Assembly (NCBI GenBank): GCA_964653855.1
Contig: CAZZFV010000004.1
Coordinates: forward strand, 8,863 to 72,862
From: RGIG3528 sp964653855
Lineage (GTDB): Bacteria; Bacillota; Clostridia; Lachnospirales; Lachnospiraceae
Direction of reading: 5' to 3'
DNA length: 64,000 nucleotides
Part shown: positions 51,763-61,800 of the stretch, piece after piece
Layout of the letters: each line of letters opens with the position of its first letter
Numbering within the stretch: position 1 is the stretch's first letter
Made by a program: the position numbers and the translations under genes
Notes under the pieces: model-generated
Databases searched by the model: none
Seen by the model: the letters and a program-made list of their open reading frames with translations, nothing else
Told to the model about the DNA's origin: nothing

Positions 51763-51789
51763 TTAGCACTCAAATATCAAGAGTGCTAA
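51763..51789. promoter_or_regulatory. CIRCE operator 1 (perfect)
   Basis: TTAGCACTC-N9-GAGTGCTAA matches the CIRCE consensus exactly and lies just downstream of the predicted start site (about 51794), in the hrcA leader. Confidence 0.97.
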
Positions 51790-51800
51790 ATCATGAATAC

Positions 51801-51829
51801 AAGATACCATTAGCACTCTCTTTTGTCAA
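51801..51829 (-). promoter_or_regulatory. sigma-A promoter of hrcA-grpE-dnaK-dnaJ
   Basis: TTGACA (51824-51829), 17-base spacer, TATCTT (51801-51806) on the minus strand. The -35 box and much of the spacer lie inside CIRCE 2. Confidence 0.85.
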
Positions 51830-51836
51830 GTGCTAA
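51810..51836. promoter_or_regulatory. CIRCE operator 2 (one mismatch)
   Basis: TTAGCACTC-N9-AAGTGCTAA, one base from the perfect dyad, 47 bases centre to centre from CIRCE 1. It overlaps the -35 box, so HrcA bound here would block polymerase directly. Confidence 0.92.
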
Positions 51837-51879
51837 TATTAATTTTTTTCAATAAAATTTAAATAAAAAAAATCGGCTA

Positions 51880-51908
51880 TTTACTTTAGTATTTCAAAGT
51901 GTTAAAAT
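51880..51908 (+). promoter_or_regulatory. sigma-A promoter of the YerC-type gene
   Basis: TTTACT (51880-51885), 17-base spacer, TAAAAT (51903-51908). Confidence 0.65.
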
Positions 51909-51951
51909 ACAAAAGCGTTAGATTATTATTCCTTTAAGGAGGATTTAAAAA

Positions 51952-52296
51952 ATGAGTATCAATCTGAAAACACCCGCCGTAGATTATTTCTTTGACGCGG
52001 TTTTAAGCCTCAGCAATCGCGAAGAATGTTACAAATTCTTTGAAGACATATGCACCGTAAACGAAATTCTTTCATTTGCCCAGCGTTTTGAAGTTGCATC
52101 GATGTTGCGTGCAAAAAAGACATATCTTGAAATTGCCGAAGAAACGGGAGCTTCAACCGCAACAATAAGCCGTGTGAACCGTTCCTTAAATTACGGAAAC
52201 GACGGATACGATATGGCATTTTCGAGACTCCCAGAACCTCCCTACAACCATTCGAAAGAATCGAAGGAATCGGAAGAGCCGGGCGAAAGCAAATAA
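51952..52296 (+). CDS. TrpR-like YerC/YecD family repressor
   Basis: A 114-residue helical DNA-binding protein. The YerC/YecD pattern is present: LSNREECYKFFEDICTVNE, then LSFAQRFEVASML, then the helix-turn-helix with TYLEIAEETGASTATISRVNR. The tail is Lys/Glu/Ser-rich and probably disordered. Related proteins are predicted Trp-repressor-fold regulators; the ligand is unknown. AAGGAGG lies 8 bases before the ATG. It is divergent from hrcA and convergent to pcrA, with a strong terminator between. Confidence 0.85.
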   Translation: MSINLKTPAVDYFFDAVLSLSNREECYKFFEDICTVNEILSFAQRFEVASMLRAKKTYLEIAEETGASTATISRVNRSLNYGNDGYDMAFSRLPEPPYNHSKESKESEEPGESK

Positions 52297-52304
52297 TAAT
52301 GTAC

Positions 52305-52338
52305 AAAAAAGCGGAGTGATTTTCACTCCGCTTTTTTT
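52305..52338. terminator. bidirectional rho-independent terminator
   Basis: AAAAAGCGGAGTG/CACTCCGCTTTTT with loop ATTTT; ends the YerC-type gene (plus) and pcrA (minus). Confidence 0.9.
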
Positions 52339-52382
52339 CACAATTTCACATTTTTGCAATAACCGATTTAAATTTTAACCGA

Positions 52383-54686
52383 TCAATCGACTTTTTTGAG
52401 ATTTGCAAACTGCGAAAGCATCTTCTTTACGCCGAATTTTTCGAATTCAACGGTAACTTCATAGTCCTTACCGCCCTTCACAATCGACTGAACGATACCT
52501 TTACCGAACTTAATATGTTTTACCGTATCTCCTTCCGCATAAGCAAGATTTGCATCACCTACGGATTGATTTATGATCTTACCGTAATTTAAAGAATAAG
52601 GCTCTACAGCCAGATCATCTCCGTCATGACGCTTGTATCCGTCGTCTCCGTTTGCCTTTGTGTAAGCCGGTGTCGCTTTTTTGATTTCGTTATCCATATC
52701 TCTTCTCCTCCCAAAATTATTTACTTTGTCGGCTCCGATATCGAGCATATATCTCGGTATCTCGTCTATAAACCTTGACTGTTTGTTGTATTGTGATTCT
52801 CCGTAAAGACGGCGTGTCCTTGCGGATGACAAAAAAAGTTCTTTTCTCGCTCTTGTTATGCCCACATAACAAAGGCGTCTTTCTTCTTCGATTTCTTCCC
52901 GTGAATCGCTCGCATAAATCGACATTGAGCTTGGGAACAGGCCTTCTTCCATTCCCACAAGAAAAACATAAGGAAACTCAAGTCCCTTGGCATTGTGAAG
53001 AGTCATGAGGGAAACATAATTCTTTTCGTCCTCTTCTTCACCTGATGCCGCTTCCTCGGAATTGAGTCCGCAATATTCCAAAAATCCCGTGAGATCCGCC
53101 GAATCCTCTTCCGCTTCGTATTTGGCGGCATAAGATACAAGAGCCTCAATATTTTGAACTCTTTCGTCCGCGGTTTCCGGATCGTCTTCTTTTAAGTATT
53201 CGATATAGCCCGTCTCATCAAGAATTCTCTTTATGAGATTCTTTATGAGGATTCCCGTTTGTTCTTTTTCGTGTCTCAGGCTTTCAATCAAAGCGACAAA
53301 AGATTTTATTTTGACACCCGCACGTTCCGCACCCGGAATAAAATCTGCACGCGCAAGACCTTCGTAGAACGAAATCTCATTGCTTACGGAATATGCCGAA
53401 ATCTTTTCTATCGTTGTGGTTCCGATTCCTCGCTTCGGCACATTTAATATTCTTTTTGTCGCAATATCGTCTTTTGCGTTGTCGATTGTCTTAAGATAAG
53501 CGATTACGTCTTTAATTTCGCGTCTTTCAAAGAAGCTTACGGTACCTATAGTCTTCGCTTTAATATCGTTACTTCTCATTGCTTTTTCAAAAGAAAGCGA
53601 CTGAGCATTCGTTCTGTAAAGAACGGCAAAATCCTTATATTCGGCATTTTCCGTTCTCATCAATTCTTTAATTTTTCCGGCGACCCTATCCGCTTCCGCA
53701 CTTTCGTCTTCGTACATATTATAATGTACGTTTTTGCCGGACGGATTGGAAGTCCAAAGCTTTTTTTCTTTTCTTTCCGTATTGTTCTTTATAACTTCGT
53801 TTGCGACACTCAAGATTTCGGGCGTCGAACGGTAATTTTGTTCAAGCTTTATGACACGTGCGTCCTTGTAAACCGCATCAAAATTTATGATGTTTTTGAT
53901 GTTTGCGCCGCGGAATTTGTAAATCGACTGGTCGTCATCACCCACAACGCAAATGTTTCTTTCCGTTACGCCCTCATCGTTTACATGACACGCAAGAAGC
54001 CTTATAAGCTCGAATTGAGCCGTATTGGTGTCCTGGTACTCGTCAACCATGATATAGCAGAATCTGTTTCGGTAATATTTAAGTACGTCGGGATTCGTCT
54101 TAAAAAGTTCGACGGTTTTGCAAATCAAATCGTCAAAATCAAACGCATTGCTTTGTTTTAATTGCTTTTCGTATTCGGCATACAATGACGCAATCCTTTT
54201 TTCGTTGTAATCGTAAGCCGTTTTGGCAAATTCTTCGGGGCCCACAAGTTCATCCTTCGCGTGGGAAATCGCATTTAAAACCGTTTTTTCCTTTAATTGC
54301 TTGGGATCGATGTTTTGCCTCTTCAAAATGTTTTTCATGAGCGACTTTTGATCGTCGGAATCATAAATCGTAAAGCTTCTTTCATATCCTATATATTCGC
54401 AAAAGCGTCTCAAAATCTTTACGCACGTAGAGTGGAATGTGGATACCCAAATGTACTCACTTCCTTCTCCGACCGTCTGCGCCACTCTTTCCTTCATTTC
54501 CTTTGCGGCCTTGTTTGTAAACGTTATTGCGAGAATTTGATACGGAGAAACGTTTCGTTCTTTTATGAGCCATCCTATACGTTCCGTCAAAACTCTCGTT
54601 TTTCCGCTCCCCGCTCCCGCAAGTATAAGAAGCGGTCCCTTGTCGTGATGAACCGCAAGCTGTTGTTCCGTATTAAGTGTCAGCAT
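52383..54686 (-). CDS. pcrA: ATP-dependent DNA helicase PcrA/UvrD
   Basis: A 767-residue superfamily 1A helicase. Q motif LNTEQQLAV, motif I LAGAGSGKT, motif II VDEYQDTN, motif III GDDDQSIYKFRGA, motif IV NYRST, and motif V VSLMTLHNAKGLEF are all intact. The C-terminus ends in a Tudor-like RNA polymerase-binding domain (EGDTVKHIKFGKGIVQ). It acts in repair and in removing stalled polymerase. GGGGAG lies 5 bases before the ATG at 54686. ligA, often next to pcrA, is not present. Confidence 0.96.
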   Translation of the reverse strand: MLTLNTEQQLAVHHDKGPLLILAGAGSGKTRVLTERIGWLIKERNVSPYQILAITFTNKAAKEMKERVAQTVGEGSEYIWVSTFHSTCVKILRRFCEYIGYERSFTIYDSDDQKSLMKNILKRQNIDPKQLKEKTVLNAISHAKDELVGPEEFAKTAYDYNEKRIASLYAEYEKQLKQSNAFDFDDLICKTVELFKTNPDVLKYYRNRFCYIMVDEYQDTNTAQFELIRLLACHVNDEGVTERNICVVGDDDQSIYKFRGANIKNIINFDAVYKDARVIKLEQNYRSTPEILSVANEVIKNNTERKEKKLWTSNPSGKNVHYNMYEDESAEADRVAGKIKELMRTENAEYKDFAVLYRTNAQSLSFEKAMRSNDIKAKTIGTVSFFERREIKDVIAYLKTIDNAKDDIATKRILNVPKRGIGTTTIEKISAYSVSNEISFYEGLARADFIPGAERAGVKIKSFVALIESLRHEKEQTGILIKNLIKRILDETGYIEYLKEDDPETADERVQNIEALVSYAAKYEAEEDSADLTGFLEYCGLNSEEAASGEEEDEKNYVSLMTLHNAKGLEFPYVFLVGMEEGLFPSSMSIYASDSREEIEEERRLCYVGITRARKELFLSSARTRRLYGESQYNKQSRFIDEIPRYMLDIGADKVNNFGRRRDMDNEIKKATPAYTKANGDDGYKRHDGDDLAVEPYSLNYGKIINQSVGDANLAYAEGDTVKHIKFGKGIVQSIVKGGKDYEVTVEFEKFGVKKMLSQFANLKKVD

Positions 54687-54719
54687 CAAAACTCCCCTTT
54701 ATCTTTCCCGTATAAAAAT

Positions 54720-54751
54720 TGCCGATCGTATAAAACGACCAGCATTTTTAA
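54720..54751 (-). terminator. terminator after the small membrane protein gene
   Basis: TGCTGGTCGT and ACGATCGGCA pair with two wobbles around TTTAT on the minus strand, followed by a T-run. Confidence 0.7.
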
Positions 54752-54804
54752 TTATAATCGGATTTCATTTTTGTTCATGGCGCATAAACGCACCTTAAAA
54801 TCAA

Positions 54805-55026
54805 TTATTCCTCAAACTCATCCTGTGTAACTTCGATGTCTTTGTATTTTTCTCTTACAAGCAATCTGTAAACGGTATAACAAATCGTAAAAACAATCGT
54901 TGAAAATCCCACAAACGCGAGTGCAACCTCGAGCGGATTTTTCTTTTCTTTTTTCACAACTTTGTTTCCTTTAAGTGCATTAACAAGATCGGTATTGGTT
55001 TTAATAAGCTCATCCATACCCGTCAT
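54805..55026 (-). CDS. small single-span membrane protein
   Basis: A 73-residue protein. An N-terminal hydrophilic helix and a Lys-rich patch (KGNKVVKKEKKNP) precede one membrane segment (about residues 33-57) and an acidic tail (TQDEFEE). I do not recognise the family; Lachnospiraceae carry many such proteins. AGAGGTG lies 6 bases before the ATG at 55026. It follows the lipase-like gene by 91 bases on the same strand and has its own terminator. Confidence 0.6.
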   Translation of the reverse strand: MTGMDELIKTNTDLVNALKGNKVVKKEKKNPLEVALAFVGFSTIVFTICYTVYRLLVREKYKDIEVTQDEFEE

Positions 55027-55117
55027 AATTGTCACCTCTGTCTTAAGTCAAATCCGAAACCTTATGTTTGATTTTAATATCTAAACCCGAAACTGTCAAT
55101 CACGAACTTACTTCAAA

Positions 55118-56263
55118 TCATGATTTTTTCGGTTCCAAAATATTCAAAACCGGATTCTTTAATTTTCCTTCCTTTTTTATGCTTTGCTGTGCTTCTTTAA
55201 AGAAAGAATCGGCACATTTCTTGAGTGTTGCCTTTTCCTCTTTGTCAAGCTCCAGGTATTTTTTAAACATTCCTTTAAATGTCTTAAAAAGATTTGCGTT
55301 TATTTCATCGACGGTAAAAGCGTCATTTGCGGAAAGCATCTTAAAAAGCGTTTCCGTAAATTGTTCACGATCCGCTTGCGAAAGTTCCCTAAGCCAGTTT
55401 CTCATCGTCTCGTCAAAAATTTTTCCGACCGACTTAAGTTCATTCGCCGTAACAAAATCTTTTCCCAAAACCCGCCATGTGCCCGCATCATGCTGCAGCA
55501 CACCTTTGGCGGAACTTTTTACTATTGTGAATCTGCTGAGATCGTTCATTATGGCACCGACTATCGATTCGTCGGGCGTAAACCATTCGGTTTTCGGAAA
55601 AATATCGTTTCTGCCGTCCCCAAGGACATTTTCGTCCATAAAGCCGGGGCCGTCAAAATTATATACCTTTTGAATTCTCGCACGCACGTTCTTTTTTGCC
55701 TTACATGCCGCATAAACGGCCAGATTACCGCCCTTTGAATGACCGGCGATATAAATTTTCCCTCTGACTTTCGACGCGATTTCGTTTAAATAATTGAGAG
55801 CTTTTTCCTGAGCCGGAACCGCATTCATGAACGACATGTTAAAGTCTTCCTTCCAGCCGATAAGATGCTCGTCCGTACCGCGATATGCGATAATATATGT
55901 TTTCGGAGCCGCTTCAACGGTAACGGCCGAAAATTGGGAATCTATCTTCGTAACGATCTCGTTTCTGTGGCAAAACATGCGCATCAAGGAAAATCTTTCC
56001 GATGCGGCACATTCTTTTAACAAGAGTCCCGCCGTCTTCGTAAACGAATTGGATTCTTTCATTATCTTTTCGATGTCATTGTTTTTTAAAAAGACATCCG
56101 CCGTCTTTTTGACCGTCGCGAAAGCAGAATTGTCGGACGGAACTATTCCTTGCATGTCAATATAGGAAAGCCACGAAAAAATCAGGCAATCAATCTTGTT
56201 TACGGGATCAACACTCACCTTTATGTCCCCGCGCCATTTGACATAGTCAAAAAAATCCGCCAT
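55118..56263 (-). CDS. Mbeg1-like (DUF2974) alpha/beta hydrolase
   Basis: A 381-residue protein of the Mbeg1-like/DUF2974 family. The nucleophile elbow is AGHSKGG with Ser176, after IIAYRGTD, which is typical of lipase class 3-like folds; VYNFDGPGF follows and HDAGTW near 295 probably supplies the catalytic His. The C-terminal 100 residues are helical and charged. No signal peptide is seen, so the enzyme is cytoplasmic. The substrate, a lipid or ester, is unknown. It follows the HtrA gene by 26 bases, so the two are likely co-transcribed. Confidence 0.82.
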   Translation of the reverse strand: MADFFDYVKWRGDIKVSVDPVNKIDCLIFSWLSYIDMQGIVPSDNSAFATVKKTADVFLKNNDIEKIMKESNSFTKTAGLLLKECAASERFSLMRMFCHRNEIVTKIDSQFSAVTVEAAPKTYIIAYRGTDEHLIGWKEDFNMSFMNAVPAQEKALNYLNEIASKVRGKIYIAGHSKGGNLAVYAACKAKKNVRARIQKVYNFDGPGFMDENVLGDGRNDIFPKTEWFTPDESIVGAIMNDLSRFTIVKSSAKGVLQHDAGTWRVLGKDFVTANELKSVGKIFDETMRNWLRELSQADREQFTETLFKMLSANDAFTVDEINANLFKTFKGMFKKYLELDKEEKATLKKCADSFFKEAQQSIKKEGKLKNPVLNILEPKKS

Positions 56264-56289
56264 TCAATTACTCCTTTCAAATGAAAAAA

Positions 56290-57459
56290 TCAATTTTTTG
56301 TTCCGAAAGTAATATCAAATGTTTTCTCGACATAAGTGCCCTCAGTCCTGATTTTTACGGTAACCGTGCCTTCGGTGTTTCCTCTCGTACACGAAATTAT
56401 CTTTTCGTATCCTTCCTGACTGTTTATCGTTATGCCGTTAATTTTTGTGATAATCATGCCTTCCGTAAGCCCTGCTTTTTCGGCGGGCGAATCGGACTTG
56501 ATTTCTTTAATGTATATACCTCTCGGCATATTGTATGCCGTTGCGTAATCTTTTGTTATAACCTGCCCCACAATACCTATGTAAGCCTGCTCGCTTTCCG
56601 GGATTTCCGTCATATTCATGAGGCTCTCGATAATCGGAATTGCGGTCGAACACGGTATCGCATAACATATGCCTTCAACGCTCTCATCCGCAATTTTTGC
56701 GTTATTTATTCCTATAAATTCGCCTCTCGAATTTAAAAGCGCACCGCCGGAGTTACCGGGATTTATCGCAACATCTGTCTGAATAAGCGACATCGTGTAT
56801 TCGTCAACCGTAACCTCGCGATTTACGGCGCTTACATAGCCGACCGTCACCGACTGTCCGTATCCGAGTGCGTTTCCTATCGCAATAACCATTTCGCCGG
56901 GGCAAAGGCTCTCAGAATCACCGAATGTCGCAACCTTAATCGCCGCAAGGGTTTCTATCGACAAATCCGAAACCTTGACGGAAACCACAGCCAAATCCTC
57001 CGACTCGTCGCTTGCCTTAACTTCAGCCTCTGCGGTCGATTCGTCGATAAAATTTACGGAAACCGAAACCGCGTCTTCGACAACGTGATAATTGGTTGCA
57101 ATAAGTATTTCGCCGTTGTTTTGCGCCGCAATGATACCCGACGCGTTTGACGTTGTTTCATAAGCATATGTTCTTCCGAACATGTCGTACTTGTATGTCA
57201 CGCCCGAAACGTTTATCGCAACAAGTGCGGGCATTGCGTCACTTGCGATCTTTGAAACGCCGTTCCCGTTTTCTTGTGTCGATACTTTGCTTTCGCTTGC
57301 CGCAGAACTATATTGCTCCTGCAATTTTTCATATTTTTTTACTACAGCGTCAATTTCTTTTTTGTACTTTGCGTATTTGATTCCCGCAAATGCCATACCG
57401 CATACGGCACCGGTAGCAATCGCACATATTATATATTTCCAAACAGATTTCATATTCAT
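56290..57459 (-). CDS. membrane-anchored HtrA/DegP-type serine protease with PDZ domain
   Basis: A 389-residue protein with an N-terminal membrane anchor (about residues 9-28), a short coiled coil, a trypsin-like domain and one PDZ domain (about 292-375). The catalytic triad is intact: His125 in ATNYHVVEDA, Asp155 in SEDLAVV, Ser237 in NPGNSGGALL. HtrA proteases degrade or chaperone misfolded proteins on the outer face of the membrane. There is no CssRS-type regulator nearby and no clear stress promoter. Confidence 0.92.
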   Translation of the reverse strand: MNMKSVWKYIICAIATGAVCGMAFAGIKYAKYKKEIDAVVKKYEKLQEQYSSAASESKVSTQENGNGVSKIASDAMPALVAINVSGVTYKYDMFGRTYAYETTSNASGIIAAQNNGEILIATNYHVVEDAVSVSVNFIDESTAEAEVKASDESEDLAVVSVKVSDLSIETLAAIKVATFGDSESLCPGEMVIAIGNALGYGQSVTVGYVSAVNREVTVDEYTMSLIQTDVAINPGNSGGALLNSRGEFIGINNAKIADESVEGICYAIPCSTAIPIIESLMNMTEIPESEQAYIGIVGQVITKDYATAYNMPRGIYIKEIKSDSPAEKAGLTEGMIITKINGITINSQEGYEKIISCTRGNTEGTVTVKIRTEGTYVEKTFDITFGTKN

Positions 57460-57512
57460 ATCACCTTCCGTTTCGTTTAAACATTAACACGAAAGTATGA
57501 AAGAAATGTGTA

Positions 57513-58847
57513 TTAATTATTTTGCTTTTCAAAAAATTCCCGGACTTCGGATGCCATATAAAGAGAGCCGAGACAAAGCAAAATATCGTTTTCTTTTGCG
57601 TCGGAAATTGCGAGCTTTATGCCGGAAGAAACATCTCCGCCCGATTTAATCGTATTTACGCTGTCACCGCAAACTTTTTTGGTGAGCGAAAACAAATCCT
57701 CACACTTCATTGCCCTGTTGTAAACGGGTTCGACGCATATTATTTCGTTTGCGATTTCCGATAAGATTTTTAGAATTCCCTCTACGTCTTTATCCGCCAT
57801 AACACCGAATACGCATATTACGTTGGGCCTATTTTCCTTATATTCCTTTAAGCACGAAATTATTGTGTCAACGGTTGCACGCATTCCTTGCGGATTATGT
57901 GATCCGTCCACAAATGTAAGCGGATGCTCGTTTATTTTTTCGAGTCTCGCAATCCATTTGAATTCTTTAAGACCCATGTAGACTGCCGAGTCCGGAATAT
58001 CATATCCGCGTCTTCTGAGTGCTTTAATGCCTTCTGTAACAACGGCCGCATTTTTTCTTTGATAGCTCCCTATCATATTCATTTGAATATCGTTAAATCC
58101 GCCGTACGAAAAAATCTGACACGACAAATCGGCGCGTTTTACCGCAATATCGTTAAAATCGGGGACTGTAAGACTTGAGCCTGTTTCTTCACATTTCTTT
58201 TTAATTTCCGGTAAAGCGTCATGCTCTTCACCGTAAAATACTACTTCGGAGCCTTTTTTAATTATTCCGGACTTTGTTCTTGCGATTTCACCGACCGTAT
58301 TTCCCAGATATTGCATATGGTCAAGGCCGATATTTGTGAGGATCGTGAGTTCGTTTTTTAGGATCACATTTGTCGCGTCAAACTCACCGCCCATGCCCAC
58401 TTCAAGTACCACGATATCGCAATTTGTTTCAAGAAAATACAAAAACCCGATTACCGTGACAACCTCAAACTCGGACGGCGGCTCTTCCATTAAATCAATC
58501 GCACTTTTTACTTTCTCCGTAAGTCTTGCGAGACTTTCATCGGGAATTTCCCTAAATCCGGGGAGTGTCTCCGATTCCGCATTTTCATCGCTCACCATAA
58601 TGCGTTCGTTAAAACGCATTATAAAGGGCGACGTAAAAAGTCCAACCTTATATCCCGCAAACTTCAGAATTTCCGCAGTCATTGCGGACACGGAACCTTT
58701 TCCGTTTGTGCCGCCGATATGAATAAATTTGAGGCTTTTTTCCGGATTTCCGGTTAAATTTAACAACTCGCGGGTTTTTGTAAGTCCGAGTTTTTTGCTC
58801 ATCCAGCGAAGCCCGTGTATATATTCCAAAGCTTCTTTGACATTCAT
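57513..58847 (-). CDS. folC: folylpolyglutamate synthase / dihydrofolate synthase
   Basis: A Mur-ligase family enzyme of about 444 residues. The ATP-binding P-loop is GTNGKGS near residue 46; the FTSPFIMRFNERI segment and VGMGGEFDATNV are typical, and FVDGSHNPQG lies in the C-terminal domain. It adds glutamates to folates. The ATG at 58847 is preferred because GGGAG lies 8 bases upstream; the ATG at 58853 overlaps the upstream stop by 4 bases but sits too close to the site. It follows the 1416-residue activase gene directly. Confidence 0.94.
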   Translation of the reverse strand: MNVKEALEYIHGLRWMSKKLGLTKTRELLNLTGNPEKSLKFIHIGGTNGKGSVSAMTAEILKFAGYKVGLFTSPFIMRFNERIMVSDENAESETLPGFREIPDESLARLTEKVKSAIDLMEEPPSEFEVVTVIGFLYFLETNCDIVVLEVGMGGEFDATNVILKNELTILTNIGLDHMQYLGNTVGEIARTKSGIIKKGSEVVFYGEEHDALPEIKKKCEETGSSLTVPDFNDIAVKRADLSCQIFSYGGFNDIQMNMIGSYQRKNAAVVTEGIKALRRRGYDIPDSAVYMGLKEFKWIARLEKINEHPLTFVDGSHNPQGMRATVDTIISCLKEYKENRPNVICVFGVMADKDVEGILKILSEIANEIICVEPVYNRAMKCEDLFSLTKKVCGDSVNTIKSGGDVSSGIKLAISDAKENDILLCLGSLYMASEVREFFEKQNN

Positions 58848-58849
58848 TT

Positions 58850-61800
58850 TCATTGCTCCCGTTTTTCCATATTTTCAAACGCCGTCGCAAGCATAAGCTT
58901 GATACGGTTAAGCTGGTTTACCTCGGATGCACCCGGGTCATAGTCAACCGCAACAATGTTTGCTTCCTTAAATGTGTTTCTGATTTCCTTGATTACACCT
59001 TTTCCGACAATATGATTCGGTAAGCATGCAAAAGGCTGGCAGCAAACAATATTCGTTACTCCCGAATGAATAAGCTCAATCATTTCGCCCGTCAAAAACC
59101 ATCCTTCACCCGTCTGGTTACCCATCGAAACTATGGGAGAAGCATATTCCGCAAGTGTCGAAATCGGAACGGGCGCACTGAATCTCTTGCTGTTTTTGAA
59201 TGCTTTTACGGCATCCTTACGCATAAATTCATAAAACTTCACAATCATATTGTTGATTCGCATCGACTTCTTGGACTTGCCGAGCGCTTCATACTTAAAA
59301 TTCGAGTTATACGAGCAATAAGACAAAAAGTCCATGAGATCCGGCATAACTGCTTCGGCGCCTTCTTTTTCAAGCAAATCGACAAGATAATTGTTTGCCG
59401 CCGGCAGGAATTTTACAAGAATTTCGCCCACAATTCCCACTCTCGGCTTCTTTATGTCCTTAAGCGGAATTTCATCAAATTCCTTAATGATTTGCCGAAC
59501 ATTTCTTCTAAAATCCCTAAAATGACCCGTTTGAACCTGTTCTATGCATATCCTCTTCCATTTTTCATGAAGCCTGTTGACGCTTCCCTTTTCCAGTTCA
59601 TACGGTCTTGTCCTGTAAACGACTCGCATAAATATGTCGCCGTAAACAAGCGCCTGCATAGCCCGGATAATCATTTTGGGTTCCAAACTGAATCCCGGAT
59701 TCTTTTCTATACCGGAAGTGCTAAGCGATATAACCGGCACCTGTTCCATTCCGGCTTTTTTGAGTGCTCTTCTTATAAACGCAATGTAGTTTGTCGCTCT
59801 GCATCCGCCGCCCGTTTGGGTTATGATTACGGCGGTTTTGTTTAAGTCATATTTTCCCGATTGCAAAGCTTCTATCATTTCTCCGACGATAAGAAGCGAC
59901 GGATAACATGCATCGTTGTTTACATATTTAAGTCCGATATTTATCGTGTCACGCGTGGGCTGCGGAAGCTCAACAATATTAAGTCCGCACGACTTCATTG
60001 CGGGTGCGATTATGTCAAAATGAATAGGAGTCATTTGAGGAATAAGAACGTTGTAGGTTTTTCTCATTTCCTCCGTAAAAATAACTCTGTGGTAAGCCGC
60101 ATCGTTTACTTTGTTTGTGATGCCCTTTTGCTTTCTGTCGTTGATTGCGGAAAGCAATGACCTGATTCTTATCCTTGCCGCACCTAAGTTACTTACTTCG
60201 TCGATTTTAAGCATCGTGTAAATCTTACCCGATCCCGTAAGTATATCCGCAACCTGGTCGGTCGTAACGGCATCCAGTCCGCATCCGAACGAGAAAAGCT
60301 GTATAAGGTTAAGATTCGGATTTTCGCGAACATACGAAGCCGCAGCATAAAGTCTTGAGTGATACATCCACTGGTCTACAACGATAGTAGGCCTGTCCGT
60401 CTTTGCAAGATGCGAAACCGAATCTTCCGTAAGCACGGCTACACCGTAAGAATTGATAAGTTCCGGTATTCCGTGGTTGATTTCGGGATCTATATGATAA
60501 GGACGTCCGGCAAGAACTATTCCCTCGCACTTATGTTCCTCAATATACTTAATCGTGGCTTCTCCGGCCTTTTTCATGTCATTTCTGGCATTTTGAAGCT
60601 CTGCCCAAGCCGCATGCGCCGCTTCCGTAACTTCGTCTTTCGGAATATTGTTTTCGGTTCCGAAAAATTTCACAAGACGGTTTGTGATGATTTCTTCCGA
60701 CTCAAGCGAAACAAAAGGATTTTGATACTTAATCCCAAGCGTTTTTATCTCTTCGACATTATTCTTAATGTTTTCGCCGTATCCCGCAACCATAGGACAG
60801 TTGTAGTGGTCACCGGCTTCCGGAAACTCGATTCTTTCGTAGCTTACACAAGGGTAGAATATATATTTGACGCCTTCCTTTATAAGCCAGCTCACATGTC
60901 CGTGAGCAAGCTTTGCGGGATAACATTCCGATTCCGACGGAATCGACTCAATTCCCATCTCGTATATCTTTTTTGAAGAAAGAGGCGACAAAACAACCCT
61001 GTATCCGAGATGCGTAAAAAACGTAAACCAGAAAGGATAGTTTTCATACATGTTTAAAACTCTCGGAATTCCGACGATTCCGCGCTTTGCCGCAAATTCT
61101 TCGAGCGGCGTATAGCCGAAAACTCTCTTCAACTTATAATCAAAGAGGTTCGGGATGTCCTTGTTTTTCTTTTCTTTTCCGAGTCCCTTTTCACATCTGT
61201 TACCGGAGATAAAATTACGGTTTCCGGGGAAACGGTTTATCGTAAGCAAACAATGGTTTGTGCATCCTTTGCATCTTGTAAGCGTCGAATCAAACGTAAG
61301 CTCTTCGATCTCCTTAAAAGAAAGCATGGTTGTAGCCTCACCGTTATAATGGCTTCTTGCTATAAGTGCCGCACCGAACGCGCCCATGATTCCCGCAATG
61401 TCGGGACGAACAACGTTTGCACCGACGGTCTTTTCAAAACCTCTGAGCACGGCGTCATTATAAAAAGTTCCGCCCTGAACGACGATTCTTTGCCCGAGAT
61501 CCTTCGCATCACTCACCTTTATAACCTTATAAAGGGCATTTTTTATTACGGAATAAGCAAGTCCCGCTGAAATATCGCTTACCTCCGCTCCTTCTTTTTG
61601 CGCCTGCTTTACCTTTGAATTCATGAAAACGGTGCATCTTGTGCCAAGGTCTATGGGATTCTTTGCAAACAAAGCTATCTTCGCAAAATCGGCAACTTCA
61701 TAATTCAACGATTTTGCAAAAGTTTCGATAAAGGAACCGCACCCCGATGAGCATGCCTCATTAAGCTGCACCGAATCAACGGCATGATTCTTTATCTTTA

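Noticed and set aside
51722..51773. Extended HrcA N-terminus reading upstream through the leader
   Set aside because: It would begin inside CIRCE 1; the GTG at 51722 has the ribosome binding site and gives the usual family length.
59066..59845. A 259-codon plus-strand open frame opposite the activase gene
   Set aside because: It is antisense to a full-length conserved gene, has no ribosome binding site, and its product is rich in Arg, His, Phe and Asn, typical of a mirror frame.
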